Origin: Anthracocystis setariae
Lineage: Eukaryota; Basidiomycota; Ustilaginomycetes; Ustilaginales; Ustilaginaceae
Direction: 5' to 3'
Assembly: GCA_928724745.1 (NCBI GenBank)
Contig: CAKMXJ010000020.1
Span: 186,001-250,000, forward strand
Length of the DNA stretch: 64,000 bases
The position numbers and the translations under genes are program-made. Below the pieces are notes generated by a model. That model worked only from the letters and a program-made list of their open reading frames with translations, ran no database searches and was not told where the DNA came from. Positions 1 to 10,278 of this stretch are shown piece after piece (positions within the stretch are counted from its first letter, which is position 1; the number at the start of each line of letters is the position of its first letter).

Positions 1-1877
1 CGTCGTTCCCGCCTCTGCTCTCAGCGGTTAGGATGCCTGGTGGGATGAGTCTCAACGACGCGAGGGCAGCGGTGGGCGAGAAGAAGCGTCTGCTCCAGGT
101 GCTGGTCGAGAGCGAGTTGGCGAGGCTGAGTGTTTGGGCCAATCCGCTCAACACGGCTTCCCGAGGCAGTGACTTTGTCGGAGCCACGATGAGCTCGGTG
201 TCCGAAGCGTCGTGGCCGGGGCTGGTCGAAAGTGCGTGGCGGATCAACGCGCACGTTGCGGTGCAGCTTGGATTGCGCGTTCAGTCCAAGGCGATCAGGG
301 CGACGCTCGGACGGCTGGTGCGCGCGCAGCCCTGGAAGGTGGTCGACAACGCCGCGGCGCTCAAGTACCTCGTCGAGTCGCACCTCTCTTTGGCCAAGAA
401 GGACGGATCTGCTCTGAAATGGTTGGGCTACTGGGCAGCCGTTTCGCCAGTGGAAGCGATCGAGTTGTTCCAACCGGATTATTCGTCGCACCCGATGTTG
501 TTGCAGTATGCGATGAGGAGCCTGATGGCGCACCCGGTGGAGCTGACGTTCTTCTACGTACCGCAGGTCGTGCAGGCGCTGCGCGAAGATGCATACGGCT
601 ACGTGGAGCAATTCATCTTTGAGACGTCCAAGATCTCGCAGTTGTTCTGCCACCAGATTATCTGGAACATGAAGGCGAACTCGTACCGCGACGACAATGC
701 GGAGGAGGAAGACCCGATGAAGCCGACGCTGGACCGCATGGTGGACAAGATCGTGGGCGCGCTTTCGGGCGAGGCGCAGGAGTTCTACGAGCGCGAATTC
801 GGCTTCTTCAACGAAGTCACGAGCATTTCGGGCAAACTCAAGCCGTACATCAAGAAGAGCAAGGCGGAGAAGAAGGCCAAGATCGACGAGGAGATGGCCA
901 AGATCAAGGTGGATCAGGGGGTGTATCTGCCGTCGAATGCGGACGGAGTTGTGGTGGATTTGGATCGAAAGTCGGGGCGGCCGTTGCAGAGTCATGCCAA
1001 GGCGCCGTTTATGGCGACGTTCAAGGTGCGTCGTGAGATGCTTCGGGCGGACGAGGTGGGTGAGGTGAGGAGGGAGTCGGTGGATGTTTGGCAGGCGGCG
1101 ATTTTCAAGGTGGGTGATGATTGTCGACAGGATGTGTTGGCGTTGCAGGTGATTGCGATGTTCAAGAATGTGTTTACGACGGTGGGGGTGGATCTGTATT
1201 TGAATCCGTACCGCGTGACTGCGACGGGGCCGGGTTGCGGGGTGATTGATGTGGTGCCGAACGCTACGTCTCGTGACGAGATGGGGCGGGCGAAGATCAA
1301 CCATCTGCTGACGTTCTTCCATGGCAAGTACGGTGGGGAGGATTCGATCGGATTCCAGCAGGCGCGGATCAAATTCATCCAGAGTATGGCGGCGTACTCT
1401 ATCGTGTGCCACATCTTGCAAATCCGGGATCGCCATAATGGCAACATGATGATCGATGGGGAGGGGTATTTGGTGCACATTGACTTTGGCTTCCTCTTTG
1501 ACATTGGGCCGGGAGGGATGAAGTTTGAGCCGTGGAGTTTTAAGCTGAGTTACGAGATGGTGGATGTTATGGGCGGTGAGGGGTCGGTTGGGTTTAGGAT
1601 GTTTGAGGAGCTTGTGGTTAAGGCTTTCCTTGCTGTGCGAGAGTGGTCGGACGAGATTGTCGAGACGTGCAAGTTGATGTTGGGTACTCAATTGCCTAGT
1701 TTTCCGAATGGTTTGGTGACGATCGATAGGTTGCGAGATCGATTCAAGTTGGAGTTAAGTCAGAGACAGGCAGCAGATCATGCCAGAGCTCTAGTTAGAG
1801 ACGCTTTTGGTAACAGAAGAGCTCAACTTTACGATAAACTTCAACAAGTTACAAACGATATCCCCTTCGCCAAGTAA
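1..1877 (+). CDS. STT4: Phosphatidylinositol 4-kinase alpha (Stt4-type), C-terminal part, cut by left window edge
   Basis: The frame is open to the left edge, so this is the 3' part of a longer gene; the first internal ATG is at 33. Family knowledge: Stt4/PI4KIIIalpha makes PI4P from phosphatidylinositol at the plasma membrane and is about 1900 aa in yeast; about 620 residues are visible here. Numbering from the ATG at 33, a helical PIK-like region occupies roughly residues 60-230. It is followed by a Lys-rich linker with many KK/EK pairs (about 270-300) and the lipid-kinase domain (about 330-610). The catalytic loop DRHNGN lies at 466-471 and the metal-binding DFG at 484-486, with the PI4K-typical GPGGMKFE just after. 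The stop is at 1875-1877. There is no intron in the visible part and no frame damage. It converges on the GH5 gene on the opposite strand. Confidence 0.93.
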   Translation, partial: SFPPLLSAVRMPGGMSLNDARAAVGEKKRLLQVLVESELARLSVWANPLNTASRGSDFVGATMSSVSEASWPGLVESAWRINAHVAVQLGLRVQSKAIRATLGRLVRAQPWKVVDNAAALKYLVESHLSLAKKDGSALKWLGYWAAVSPVEAIELFQPDYSSHPMLLQYAMRSLMAHPVELTFFYVPQVVQALREDAYGYVEQFIFETSKISQLFCHQIIWNMKANSYRDDNAEEEDPMKPTLDRMVDKIVGALSGEAQEFYEREFGFFNEVTSISGKLKPYIKKSKAEKKAKIDEEMAKIKVDQGVYLPSNADGVVVDLDRKSGRPLQSHAKAPFMATFKVRREMLRADEVGEVRRESVDVWQAAIFKVGDDCRQDVLALQVIAMFKNVFTTVGVDLYLNPYRVTATGPGCGVIDVVPNATSRDEMGRAKINHLLTFFHGKYGGEDSIGFQQARIKFIQSMAAYSIVCHILQIRDRHNGNMMIDGEGYLVHIDFGFLFDIGPGGMKFEPWSFKLSYEMVDVMGGEGSVGFRMFEELVVKAFLAVREWSDEIVETCKLMLGTQLPSFPNGLVTIDRLRDRFKLELSQRQAADHARALVRDAFGNRRAQLYDKLQQVTNDIPFAK

Positions 1878-2244
1878 ACCTACCCTTCCCCCAACTCCCC
1901 ACCTCCGTCTCCCTCCCCAATCAAATCAAGTTTCCTTCCTAGATTTTCTCTAGCGGCCCACTCAAAATGAGAAACAGAAAGCCAAAACACAAACAAACAC
2001 CCCCCGGTTGACGTTAAAAAAGATGGATGGGTAAAAACGAGGGTTGAAAAAGACAAAAACAAAACCAAAAAACAAAAACAAAAAAGTTCAGAGAGATAAA
2101 ACAATAAGAAAAGGTCCATAAAGAAGGGGGGGTTGGAAGGCAAGCGGAGGCAAAATTTGAAATGAATGTGAAATGACAAGGGCTCAAGTGCAAGCCAAGT
2201 CGGGGGTCAGGTCGGTTCGGTTCGGTTGGTTAAATGGTTCAAGT
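1878..2244. other. Convergent 3' intergenic spacer
   Basis: This spacer of 367 bp separates two convergent stops. It holds A-rich tracts (about 2040-2110, mostly AAAAAC units) that could serve as 3'-end processing signals for either gene. No ORF or RNA gene could be supported. Confidence 0.6.
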
Positions 2245-4032
2245 CTAGGGCGCAGGGTTGACGTAAGTGATGCTCTGGAACGCACCACATGGGTTGGGAA
2301 GACCAGCGTAGAACGAGCGAATGTTGCCGCCCTTGCCTGGGTTAGGCATGTAGCCAGCCGCAAGGATATCCAAGTACGAGTACAGCGTCATCAGGTTGCC
2401 CGCCAACGCCAAAACAGGGTTGCTCGAAGGGTTCGCCTTAAAATTCCAAAAGATGGAACCTGCCGACTGTCCATACGTGGCGTACTGCATCTCCAAATAC
2501 GTCTGAGAGAAGGTTTGAGAGCCGACCGCATTGATACCAGAGAACTCGCCCATCAAAATCGGAACGCCAAACGATTGAGACGCAGTTCCAATGTTGCACA
2601 CGGCCGTCTGAATCGCCGAGGCGCCAGGTTCGGGCTGAGAGAACCAACCCGGGTACGGGTGGTTCTCGTAGATGAGCATGTTAGGGTTCTTGCCCGAGAC
2701 AAATGGTGCCCAGACCGTCATGGCGTTGGGGATGAATCCACCGTGGAAGGTCATGGGAACATTGAACTTTTGGCAAGTGGCATACGAACGCTCGTAGTAC
2801 GACTGAATGGTCTGGAAACGGCTCTGGTCAATGTTCCAGTCATCGCCGACACCACGCGGTTCGTTGACAACGTTGATGGCGCTGACAATGGAGCTGTAGT
2901 TGCTGGTAGTGGCCCACTGAAGCACATTGTTGAGGAAAGTGTCGGAACGCGCCTGGTTGGCGGCGGTGAACCATTGCAGATCGGTGGTGTTGTGACCGGA
3001 GGACTGGTCACCGTTCTGAGAGCCAGGCATGGCGTGGAGATCGAGGGCAACGTACATGCCACGCGCGTAGCACCAAGACATCATCTTGTTGAGCTGGGCA
3101 ACGTAGTCGCCGTTGGTGATGTAGGGTTCACCAGCAACGGTAGGGATGAAGGCCCAGAAGGGGATAGGGATACGGATCATGTTGATACCGGCGTTCTGCA
3201 AAGTGTCCATCTGAGTTTCGTTGACCCAAGAATTTTGGTGCTCCTGGATGATGGCAGCGGCTCTGCTGCCAAGGTTCTGAGAGAAAGACCACTCGTCCCA
3301 AGCATTGGCACCCCCCTGAGCGACCATCCAGTCCTCGTTGAGCCATCGCTCGAGAACGAGCCAGTTGCCGAGATTGGCACCGTAGACCTTTGCATTGGGA
3401 TCGGTCCAGTTCCATCTGGGGAAGGGGGTGATGGTGGGAGTTGGAGCGGCGGCGGTGGTGGTGGTGGGGGTACCGGCGCTGTTGGCGTTGGAAGGCGAGG
3501 CGGCCGAAGCCGAGCTGGAAGAGTTGGCGTCGCTTGCATTCGAGTTGGCGGCCAGGTTCTTGTTGTTTGACTTGTGCGACATTGTGATTCCGACACCGGC
3601 ACCTACACCGGCACCGACGAGAACGAGCAGAACGAGGAGGCAGAAGATGAAAGGTCGACGGCGGATGAAACCGGGACGCTTGGTTGCGGCGCCACGTTCG
3701 AGAGAAGCTGTGTTGGCAGGGTTGTAGCCTTGACCGCGACGGCCCTGGTATGAGTAGGCGGCGCCACCCGAGGCAGCAGCGGCGGCACCTCCCTCCTTGC
3801 TAAAATAGTAGGTGCTGGAACGCTCATTTTGACCGTTCAAGAGGTTCTGAGGGGTACCGGCACGATCGTACTTTTCACTGTGCATCGAGTAGCCAGCAAA
3901 GGAGCCTGGAGTGCCTGGACGGAGCGATTGAAACTCCTGGTATTCGCCCGGTGGAGAAAAAGTGGGAGAGTTGGGGTCGGGGCTATAGTAAGCCGAAGCG
4001 GCGGTGTGTGGTGAACGAGGTGGACGGTCCAT
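2245..4032 (-). CDS. Membrane-anchored glucan 1,3-beta-glucosidase, GH5 (subfamily 9 type)
   Basis: Predicted 595-aa exo-beta-1,3-glucanase acting on cell-wall beta-1,3-glucan. I start it at the ATG at 4032; the open frame upstream to 4083 begins with TTG and has no better ATG. Architecture: a cytosolic Ser/Gly/Tyr-rich N-terminus (1-127), a single membrane segment (about 128-151) preceded by RRR, giving type II topology, then a Ser/Thr/Asn/Ala-rich stalk (about 155-210) and a GH5 catalytic domain (about 215-595). The domain opens with GANLGNWLVLERW, a signature of fungal exoglucanases. The acid/base is the Glu of NEP at residue 391 (codon 2860-2862) and the nucleophile is the Glu of MGEFSG at residue 496 (codon 2545-2547). 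No intron. It converges on STT4 and diverges from UBA3 across a 2.9-kb spacer. The family has both secreted and membrane-tethered members; the anchor suggests cell-surface wall remodelling (inference). Confidence 0.9.
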   Translation of the reverse strand: MDRPPRSPHTAASAYYSPDPNSPTFSPPGEYQEFQSLRPGTPGSFAGYSMHSEKYDRAGTPQNLLNGQNERSSTYYFSKEGGAAAAASGGAAYSYQGRRGQGYNPANTASLERGAATKRPGFIRRRPFIFCLLVLLVLVGAGVGAGVGITMSHKSNNKNLAANSNASDANSSSSASAASPSNANSAGTPTTTTAAAPTPTITPFPRWNWTDPNAKVYGANLGNWLVLERWLNEDWMVAQGGANAWDEWSFSQNLGSRAAAIIQEHQNSWVNETQMDTLQNAGINMIRIPIPFWAFIPTVAGEPYITNGDYVAQLNKMMSWCYARGMYVALDLHAMPGSQNGDQSSGHNTTDLQWFTAANQARSDTFLNNVLQWATTSNYSSIVSAINVVNEPRGVGDDWNIDQSRFQTIQSYYERSYATCQKFNVPMTFHGGFIPNAMTVWAPFVSGKNPNMLIYENHPYPGWFSQPEPGASAIQTAVCNIGTASQSFGVPILMGEFSGINAVGSQTFSQTYLEMQYATYGQSAGSIFWNFKANPSSNPVLALAGNLMTLYSYLDILAAGYMPNPGKGGNIRSFYAGLPNPCGAFQSITYVNPAP

Positions 4033-4204
4033 TTTGAAAGATATGATGAAAGTGTAGCGTAAATATGCTAGGGTTGTTGTCAAACGGCTAAGAGATCAAG
4101 CACAGATTGAGAGGAAGCAGCAAGCCGAATCGAAACGGGGGGAGAGAAAAAAGTGCAAAGAAAAGAGTACAACGTTGATCGAAGCGAACAGAGACGTTGT
4201 TTTT

Positions 4205-4244
4205 GTCGTCGTCGTCGTCGTCGTCGTCGTTGTTGTTGTCGTCG
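4205..4244. repeat. Trinucleotide microsatellite (GTC)n/(GTT)n
   Basis: Perfect GTC run grading into GTT and back to GTC, about 200 bp upstream of the GH5 start codon. Confidence 0.9.
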
Positions 4245-4490
4245 ATGGCCAAGTCAAGTGCGAGTAGGAGACGGTGAAGAAGGAAGGGGTGGTGGAACGG
4301 AAGAAGGGAAGATAGTTGGAAGCCAGAACAGGAGAGGGAAGGGGGATAAACAAGAACGAAAGCCAGGACTGCAACACCGAGCAATAAGTACAGGACGTCG
4401 CAGGACAAGCGGAAAAAGAAAAGGATACAGGCCAGGAACCAGCTTCGGGTGAAAAAGAGCGAGGCAGAGCAAGAGGCAGAGCGAGAAAGC

Positions 4491-4520
4491 AGAGGAGAGG
4501 AGAGGAGAGGAGAGGAGGGG
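4491..4520. repeat. GAGGA pentamer microsatellite
   Basis: Purine-strand repeat of AGAGG units; the complementary strand is C/T-rich and lies in the upstream region of the GH5 gene, where C/T-rich stretches are common in fungal promoters. Confidence 0.8.
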
Positions 4521-4591
4521 GACGGGGACGGTGCTTGGCAAAGACTAGACGAGGGAAATGCGCAAGGGAGACCCGACTGACTCAGGGTCAA

Positions 4592-4617
4592 ACAGACAGA
4601 CAGACAGACAGACAGAA
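4592..4617. repeat. CAGA tetranucleotide microsatellite
   Basis: About six CAGA units in tandem. Confidence 0.85.
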
Positions 4618-6926
4618 GGAAGAGAGAATCGGCAGTCAGCATATGGCTACCACAACGCAACGGGGAGGTTCCGCATCTCTGTGAACGTAGATCTAGGCGT
4701 AGGCTGCAGGCAGAAACCGCAGACTAGCAGACAGGCCTAAGCAGCGGGCGGAGTAAAGCAACGAGCATCGGCCAGCGCGCGGGGGCGCCGGTTGGCACTG
4801 ACTGCCAGGGATTGGGTAAAACCTCTATGCACATCCGCCATCGAAACCAGTTGGCACGGGAAGCAACAGAGACAAAACAGAAAAGGGGGGGAAGGGGGGT
4901 GATGGGAGTAAGGCGAGCGTCGACGCAACTCCGATCGACGGACGGCATCCTGGCTTTGGTTTCTGCATTGATTTGGCTTGTTGTGAATTGTGCTGATTTG
5001 CCGCCATATACAGTAATAGTACAGTAAGAACAGTAAAGTAGTGCTTTTACAGTACGCTACTCTTCAGTACAGTATTGCAGCCCAATTACCCGAGTTAAAA
5101 AAAAAAAAAAATCGAGGCGAGGCCAAAGCACGCTGTTGGGAATGCAACGGGACCCGCGCGCTGTTGGATTGAATCGCTTCATCTTTTTCCTTGTATAAAT
5201 TTCCGTTGTTGTTTGGCGATGTGCCTGCGGAACCTAAAGTGCAGCAGTACCGTATTGTATAATAATCGCACCACGAGCGAGCGAATGCCAACATATTGCT
5301 GTATCATCACGACAAGATACTACTGTACTGTATAGAGTACATTTTTGAGTATATCCAGCGCGTACATGCCACACTCACTTCGGAAGCTTCCATCTGATTC
5401 ATCGTGGTTGGCTGGCTATCGAATCAAATATCCCAAAAAATAGCATCGCATTCCTCTTATTTTTACTTGTACTGTACGTTCCAGTACAGTGTAGGAGGGT
5501 AAATCGCACAACAGACACACAGAGCAAGAAGCCTTTTCGTTTCGGCAGTCAATCCAACTTGGAAATGGGCTCTAACCGAGGTTTCCTCACAACTGTCGGC
5601 TTAAGCGAGGCGACACAGCCGGCGATCGCCAACCAGCATCTTGATAAACCCAACCCAACCCAAACCAAACCTGGACCTGGACCTGGTACAGTATGGCAGC
5701 AAAGTCAGAGTCAGAGTGACAGACACGCTGGTGGTGGTGGTGTCTTTTTCAGCTGATCGCCCTGCCCTTGCAGCACATCCCCACGAACCTGCAGTTGTGT
5801 GTCGCGCACTTGCGTGGGCCGTGTCAGGATCGCATCAATCCACCACAATAAAGTAATAATACCGTACCGTCCCGCCTCTTTCCTTCACCGACGCCCATCT
5901 CATGATGGTTCTGCCAAGCCGCCTGCCAGGGTTTTTTCTTTTCTTTTCTTTTTCCTTTTTTTTGTACGCCTCAGTTCTTGGCTTCCACTTTGGCCATCGG
6001 ATGCTTGGCGCTTACAGAGTATTGTTGCTGTTTGTTTTGGGAAAGACGCATCCGCATCGAGCGTTTGCAGATCCCATCATCTTGCTCGGTGGGGAATGTT
6101 GATCCTTCTCTTGGATTCATATCGTGTATCATGTATCTCGGCGACTGATTAAGCCTAGGCGACTCCTAGCGTCGGTGCAAGCGTGCATGGCGTGTGTGCG
6201 ATGGTGCACATGGCGACAACTGCAAATTCGTTCTTTTTTCGGCCAGCGTGATGCTTCGGAGTCTGAAATTCTTGGGCGCTTGCAGCGACCCGTGCTGCAC
6301 CCCGGTACATAAACTTTCAAGCAGCCTACACTTCTGTGCAATTCAGTACAGTACAGTAGCCTACCCTGTCTCAAACGCCACCGCGTGGCTCCTCATACCA
6401 GACGGCATTAGCAGCATGCTGGCTCAGTCCCGAGCGCACTGTACTTGTATAGTCGATTGCATTACGACCACGAAATCATGCTGAGCTGTCATTCGGCGTC
6501 GGCATGTCAAAAACGTTAACCATGATTTTCAAACCAACCCAAAACAACAACATAACAAACACCGACACAAGATACGCTCCACAGGGTTTGTATACAGTGT
6601 ACCTGCCTCCGTCCTCTGCAGCTGGGCACTACGAAATTTTCGGCAATTTTGCAAAACTTTTTGAAACTCAAACTTTTACACTTTTGTTCGGGCAGGTCTA
6701 ACAAGAAGGAATTTGGTTTCCGAAATTCACGTGTTTCTGACTTTTAGCCTCCTGTTTACAGTGTGAGATCGTTGTCAGGTGTACACCAAATGCACACAAC
6801 AAATCTTCTCAGCTGCGCAAACGCTGCACGGACCTCAGCCTCCACCCTCCACTCTGCTCAATTTCACGGTGCTCCTCCTCCTCCTTCTCCTCATGTCCTC
6901 CACACATCCCCATATCGCTCCACACC

Positions 6927-8192
6927 ATGACTCTCCATTGGCCATCACGCCACATCCACATAGACAGAATCCTTGATAAGCCCGGTCCCTCTACCGATCC
7001 CTCTTTTCAACCAGGCTCCCCCGTCAAAACTTTCCTCCGCACACAATGCAAGATCCTCGTCATCGGAGCTGGTGGGCTAGGATGCGAGATCCTCTCCAAC
7101 CTCGCTCTGTCCGGCTTCAATCACATCCACATCATTGACATGGACACCATCGACGTCTCCAACCTCAACCGCCAGTTCCTCTTCCGCGACAAGGATGTGG
7201 GCAGGTCCAAAGCCCAAGTTGCCGCCGAGTTCGTCCAGCGTCGAGTACCCGGTGTCAACATCACCCCTTACCACGGCAAGATCCAAGACAAGCCCGAATC
7301 CTATTACATGCAATTCAATATCATCGTATGTGGACTCGACTCGGTCGAAGCTCGGCGATGGATCAACGCCACGCTCGTCAACATGGTGGACCAAGATAAC
7401 CCCGAGTCGCTCAAACCGCTCATCGATGGCGGCACAGAAGGGTTCAAGGGTCAGGCCAGAGTCATCCTCCCCACCATCACCTCCTGCTACGAATGCAGCC
7501 TCGACATGCTCAACAAGCAGACCACCTATCCCATCTGCACCATCGCCAACACCCCGCGTCTCCCCGAGCACTGCATCGAGTGGGCCTCGGTGCTCGAGTG
7601 GCCACGCATCTTTCCGGACCGCAAGCTCGACAATGACAACCCGGACCACATCGCGTGGCTCTTCGACCAAGCCTCTTCCCGAGCTGCCAAGTTTGACATC
7701 ACTGGCGTCACGTGGAACCTCACCCAAGGCGTAGTCAAGAACATCATCCCCGCCATCGCCTCGACCAACGCCATCATCGCCTCGGCGTGCGTCCTGGAAG
7801 CGCTCAAATTCGCAACCACCTGCGCACCCTACTTGAACAACTACATGATGTATACGGGCAACGATTCGGTCTACACGTACACGTTTGAGCACGAAAAGCG
7901 CGTCGACTGTCCCGTCTGCGGCGGCGAATCGCGCACGCTCAGGTTCGCAAGCGATGCCACCGTTCAGGATCTCATCGACAGGTTGGCCCAAGTGCAGGAT
8001 CTGCAGCTCAAAAAGCCGTCGTTGGCAATCCAAGGGAGGCCGTTGTACTACCAAGCGCCCAAGCAGCTAGAGGAGGCGACCAGGGCGAATCTCGCCAAAA
8101 CGTTGGCAGAAGCGGTGGGCGAACGAGTTGAAGTGACGGTGACAGACGCCAGATTGCCGTTTACGTTGGGCGTGATTGTCGAGTTCGAATGA
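6927..8192 (+). CDS. UBA3: NEDD8-activating enzyme E1 catalytic subunit (Uba3)
   Basis: Intact 421-aa single-exon gene. Family knowledge: Uba3 pairs with Ula1/APP-BP1, adenylates NEDD8/Rub1 and carries it as a thioester before passing it to the E2 Ubc12, which drives cullin neddylation. Seen: the nucleotide-binding loop GAGGLG at residues 47-52, the DMDTIDVSNLNRQFLF segment that follows it in E1 enzymes, zinc-ligand pairs C187/C190 and C328/C331, and the thioester cysteine C204 in the YPICTIANTPR context. The C-terminal 70 residues form the ubiquitin-fold domain that recruits the E2. The start at 6927 fits the conserved N-terminal HIDRIL..PGPSTDPSF; an ATG at 6893 is out of frame. It converges on the hydrolase gene, 148 bp away. 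Confidence 0.95.
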   Translation: MTLHWPSRHIHIDRILDKPGPSTDPSFQPGSPVKTFLRTQCKILVIGAGGLGCEILSNLALSGFNHIHIIDMDTIDVSNLNRQFLFRDKDVGRSKAQVAAEFVQRRVPGVNITPYHGKIQDKPESYYMQFNIIVCGLDSVEARRWINATLVNMVDQDNPESLKPLIDGGTEGFKGQARVILPTITSCYECSLDMLNKQTTYPICTIANTPRLPEHCIEWASVLEWPRIFPDRKLDNDNPDHIAWLFDQASSRAAKFDITGVTWNLTQGVVKNIIPAIASTNAIIASACVLEALKFATTCAPYLNNYMMYTGNDSVYTYTFEHEKRVDCPVCGGESRTLRFASDATVQDLIDRLAQVQDLQLKKPSLAIQGRPLYYQAPKQLEEATRANLAKTLAEAVGERVEVTVTDARLPFTLGVIVEFE

Positions 8193-8340
8193 TGGACGTC
8201 GGTTATGGAAAAGATCTGATCGAGTTATGGGGTCAAGATGCGTCCAATGGCTTCGGGCGAGGTCGTCCTGATGAAACTCACAGCATAACTTAATCAGTCA
8301 CTTTGTCTGTGACAGGTAAGAATCTTGGTGGCAGGTCGAC

Positions 8341-10054
8341 TTACATGGCTCGGCCATCATGGCCAACGTTGCGGATCCAGTCTACCGTCCACAATCTGTG
8401 CATCTCCTGTCGTCCGAGGCTTTGCTCCATTTGCTTGAGATGGCTATGGTAGTTGCTGGCTCTTTGCATTCGATCTGTACCTGTGGCAGAGTTCGGGGGG
8501 GGCCAAGGAGTGCGGTGTTGACGGTCTGTGTTCGACTCGTTGAGTTAGAATGGGCGAGGGGTGGTTGGGACATACCTTGTGCGAAGGCTTCGGGACGTTC
8601 GTCGCCCGTGCCTTTATCGTTTGAGCCATGCAGCCAGTGGACTGTCCGTTCACCTAGAAAACGTTCCAGATTGACAGACGCCGATGGGTTCAGATTGGCG
8701 TATGAGCCGAGCTTGTCGCGGATTTGGTCGAAGCCATCTGTTCCATTTCGTTCCCACAGAAATTCGTTCACTGTCAATGCCTCTTCCGCCACCTTGGGAG
8801 CGATTGTCAGGAGACTTACACTTGTACACATTCATGCCCTGCCCAATCCATATTCATATTGAGGAGCGATGATGAAATCAGCAACTCGATCCTCGCCAAA
8901 CGTAAAGGGGAGCCAAAGCACACGAGCGGAACTCACCCTAGCATGCGGACCGGGCCTCGAAGCTGTAAAGTAGAGATAACTCGCTGGATTCATCGCGACA
9001 TACACCATCTTGACCCCTGGCTTTCTCGGCTTTGGTAAGCCCAAAACCGAGTATCGATGCACCAGTTGGCCGCCCAGACTGTGTCCGGCTGTCATGTCCG
9101 ACTCGAAACTCGGTCAATTCCCATTTCATGCCAAGGGAAAGCAAGAGTGTGCGCAGGGCACTTACACAAGACGATCTTGGTGAGGTTGGGATATGTGTGT
9201 GGATCGGTAAAGTGCGAAATGAGCGCATCGAGTGCTTCGAAGCTCGACACACCGGCCGATGCAAGTCGCCTGCGTGAAGTGCTTGGTAAGCCGTCACCCC
9301 ACTGTGACCCAGCATGCAAGATTGTACAGTACTGTATGTCAGCTTCCTAATGTATAAACCGGATGAAGAAGAGGAGAGAGGGAAAAGGAGTGGGGCTTAC
9401 CTCGTTGGACTTCCAAACCAACAGCGAGGACCGCTTTGATGTGTCGAAGCGCTCTTTATCAAGTCCGTTCAACTAGGTTCGGGTTTTCATGTGCCAACAA
9501 GAAGAGCCGGTTAGCAACGTAGAGGCAAGGCAAAGACCACCATCAAGTACGGCGACTTACAAACTGCGGTGCGACCAGCAACACTCCACGTTGCTGTTCA
9601 GGTGGTAGCGTCGAACGTGCAATAGCAATGTCGGTCCAAGCAGCTCCTCCGTCTCTTTCTGTCCGATCCGATCCCCAAGAGAGTGAGCGTATAGACATTA
9701 GCACCAGATTCGTTGCAGGTTCAGAGTCGAGCGGCAAGCTTACCTTTTCCATGAACATGTACCACCACCTGATGAACCTCGCTCGCCTCTACCTCAGCAT
9801 CGACGTACAAAGCAAGTTCCACCACTGACGATGCCGACGAATGCCAGCTGAGAACCATTTGCCTTGCACCTTCGACTGTTCCCACCACCAAAAACAAAAA
9901 CAAAAAAAGAGCTCGAAAGATCAGTATCCTCGCCACCTCCCCTCGATCCCACCCTTGTGCCAAGACCCCAGTTCTCACCTTTGTCAAGCACCAAACCCGA
10001 CGACGAACCTCCAACGCAGTACGCTAGCTGAGCCACTGGATCAAACCCCATCAT
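8341..10054 (-). CDS. Alpha/beta hydrolase, nine-exon gene, 339 aa
   Basis: No long ORF covers this gene; I assembled it from splice sites. Exons (minus strand): 10054-9979, 9875-9744, 9658-9561, 9472-9401, 9301-9166, 9088-8937, 8838-8820, 8770-8576, 8480-8341. All eight introns are GT..AG, 49-103 nt long, several with CTAAC- or CTGAC-type branch sites. All phases agree and the exons sum to 1020 nt with TAA at 8343-8341. The product has the hydrolase nucleophile elbow GHSLGG (Ser175, split across intron 5), NPASYLYF after it, a GSNDKGTGD acid loop and a C-terminal VGHD with the probable catalytic His. This order matches a poorly characterised fungal/bacterial serine hydrolase family; the substrate is unknown. 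The start (first of two adjacent ATGs) is the least certain part: an upstream exon with a signal peptide cannot be excluded. Exon 7 is only 19 nt. Confidence 0.8.
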
Positions 10055-10278
10055 GAACCAACGCTCTTCAGTGGTGCCACTCAAAGCCCAAAGTCGTACT
10101 GTACTAAGGCTAAATGCAATCGACAGCTCGTATAACCCCTCTTCAGAACACAGTCAGTCGATCGAGGACCGTGCATACTCGCCTCAATTCATTCAGGGTC
10201 CACTCACTTTCTCAGCCACCGTGAAACCCACACCAACTCGAGCTCATCATATATCATTACTCACTACCAACCGCGACC
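10055..10278. other. Spacer between two minus-strand genes
   Basis: 224 bp between the stop of the nucleoporin gene and the start of the hydrolase gene. It contains one TACTGTAC motif (about 10097-10104) and presumably the hydrolase promoter; no gene is visible. Confidence 0.5.

Larger units (their letters stand above)
4033..6926. other. Long divergent intergenic region with microsatellites and CTGTACAG-type motifs
   Basis: About 2.9 kb between the divergent GH5 and UBA3 starts; presumably both promoters. It holds GTC/GTT triplets (4205-4244), GAGGA units (4491-4520), CAGA tetramers (4592-4617), a poly-A run (5098-5111) and a cluster of TACAGTA/TACTGTA motifs (5009-5075, 5325-5341, 5468-5492, 5687, 6344-6361, 6440, 6594). 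The short frames across it are low-complexity and I support none as a gene. Confidence 0.6.

Noticed and set aside
21..1691. 556-codon open frame on the minus strand over the STT4 gene
   Set aside because: Antisense shadow of a high-GC coding region; Arg/His/Leu-rich, no domain, while the plus strand has the complete kinase motifs.
2173..3570. 465-codon plus-strand frame over the GH5 gene
   Set aside because: Shadow frame; Val/Arg/Gly-rich without motifs, opposite to a clear glycoside hydrolase.
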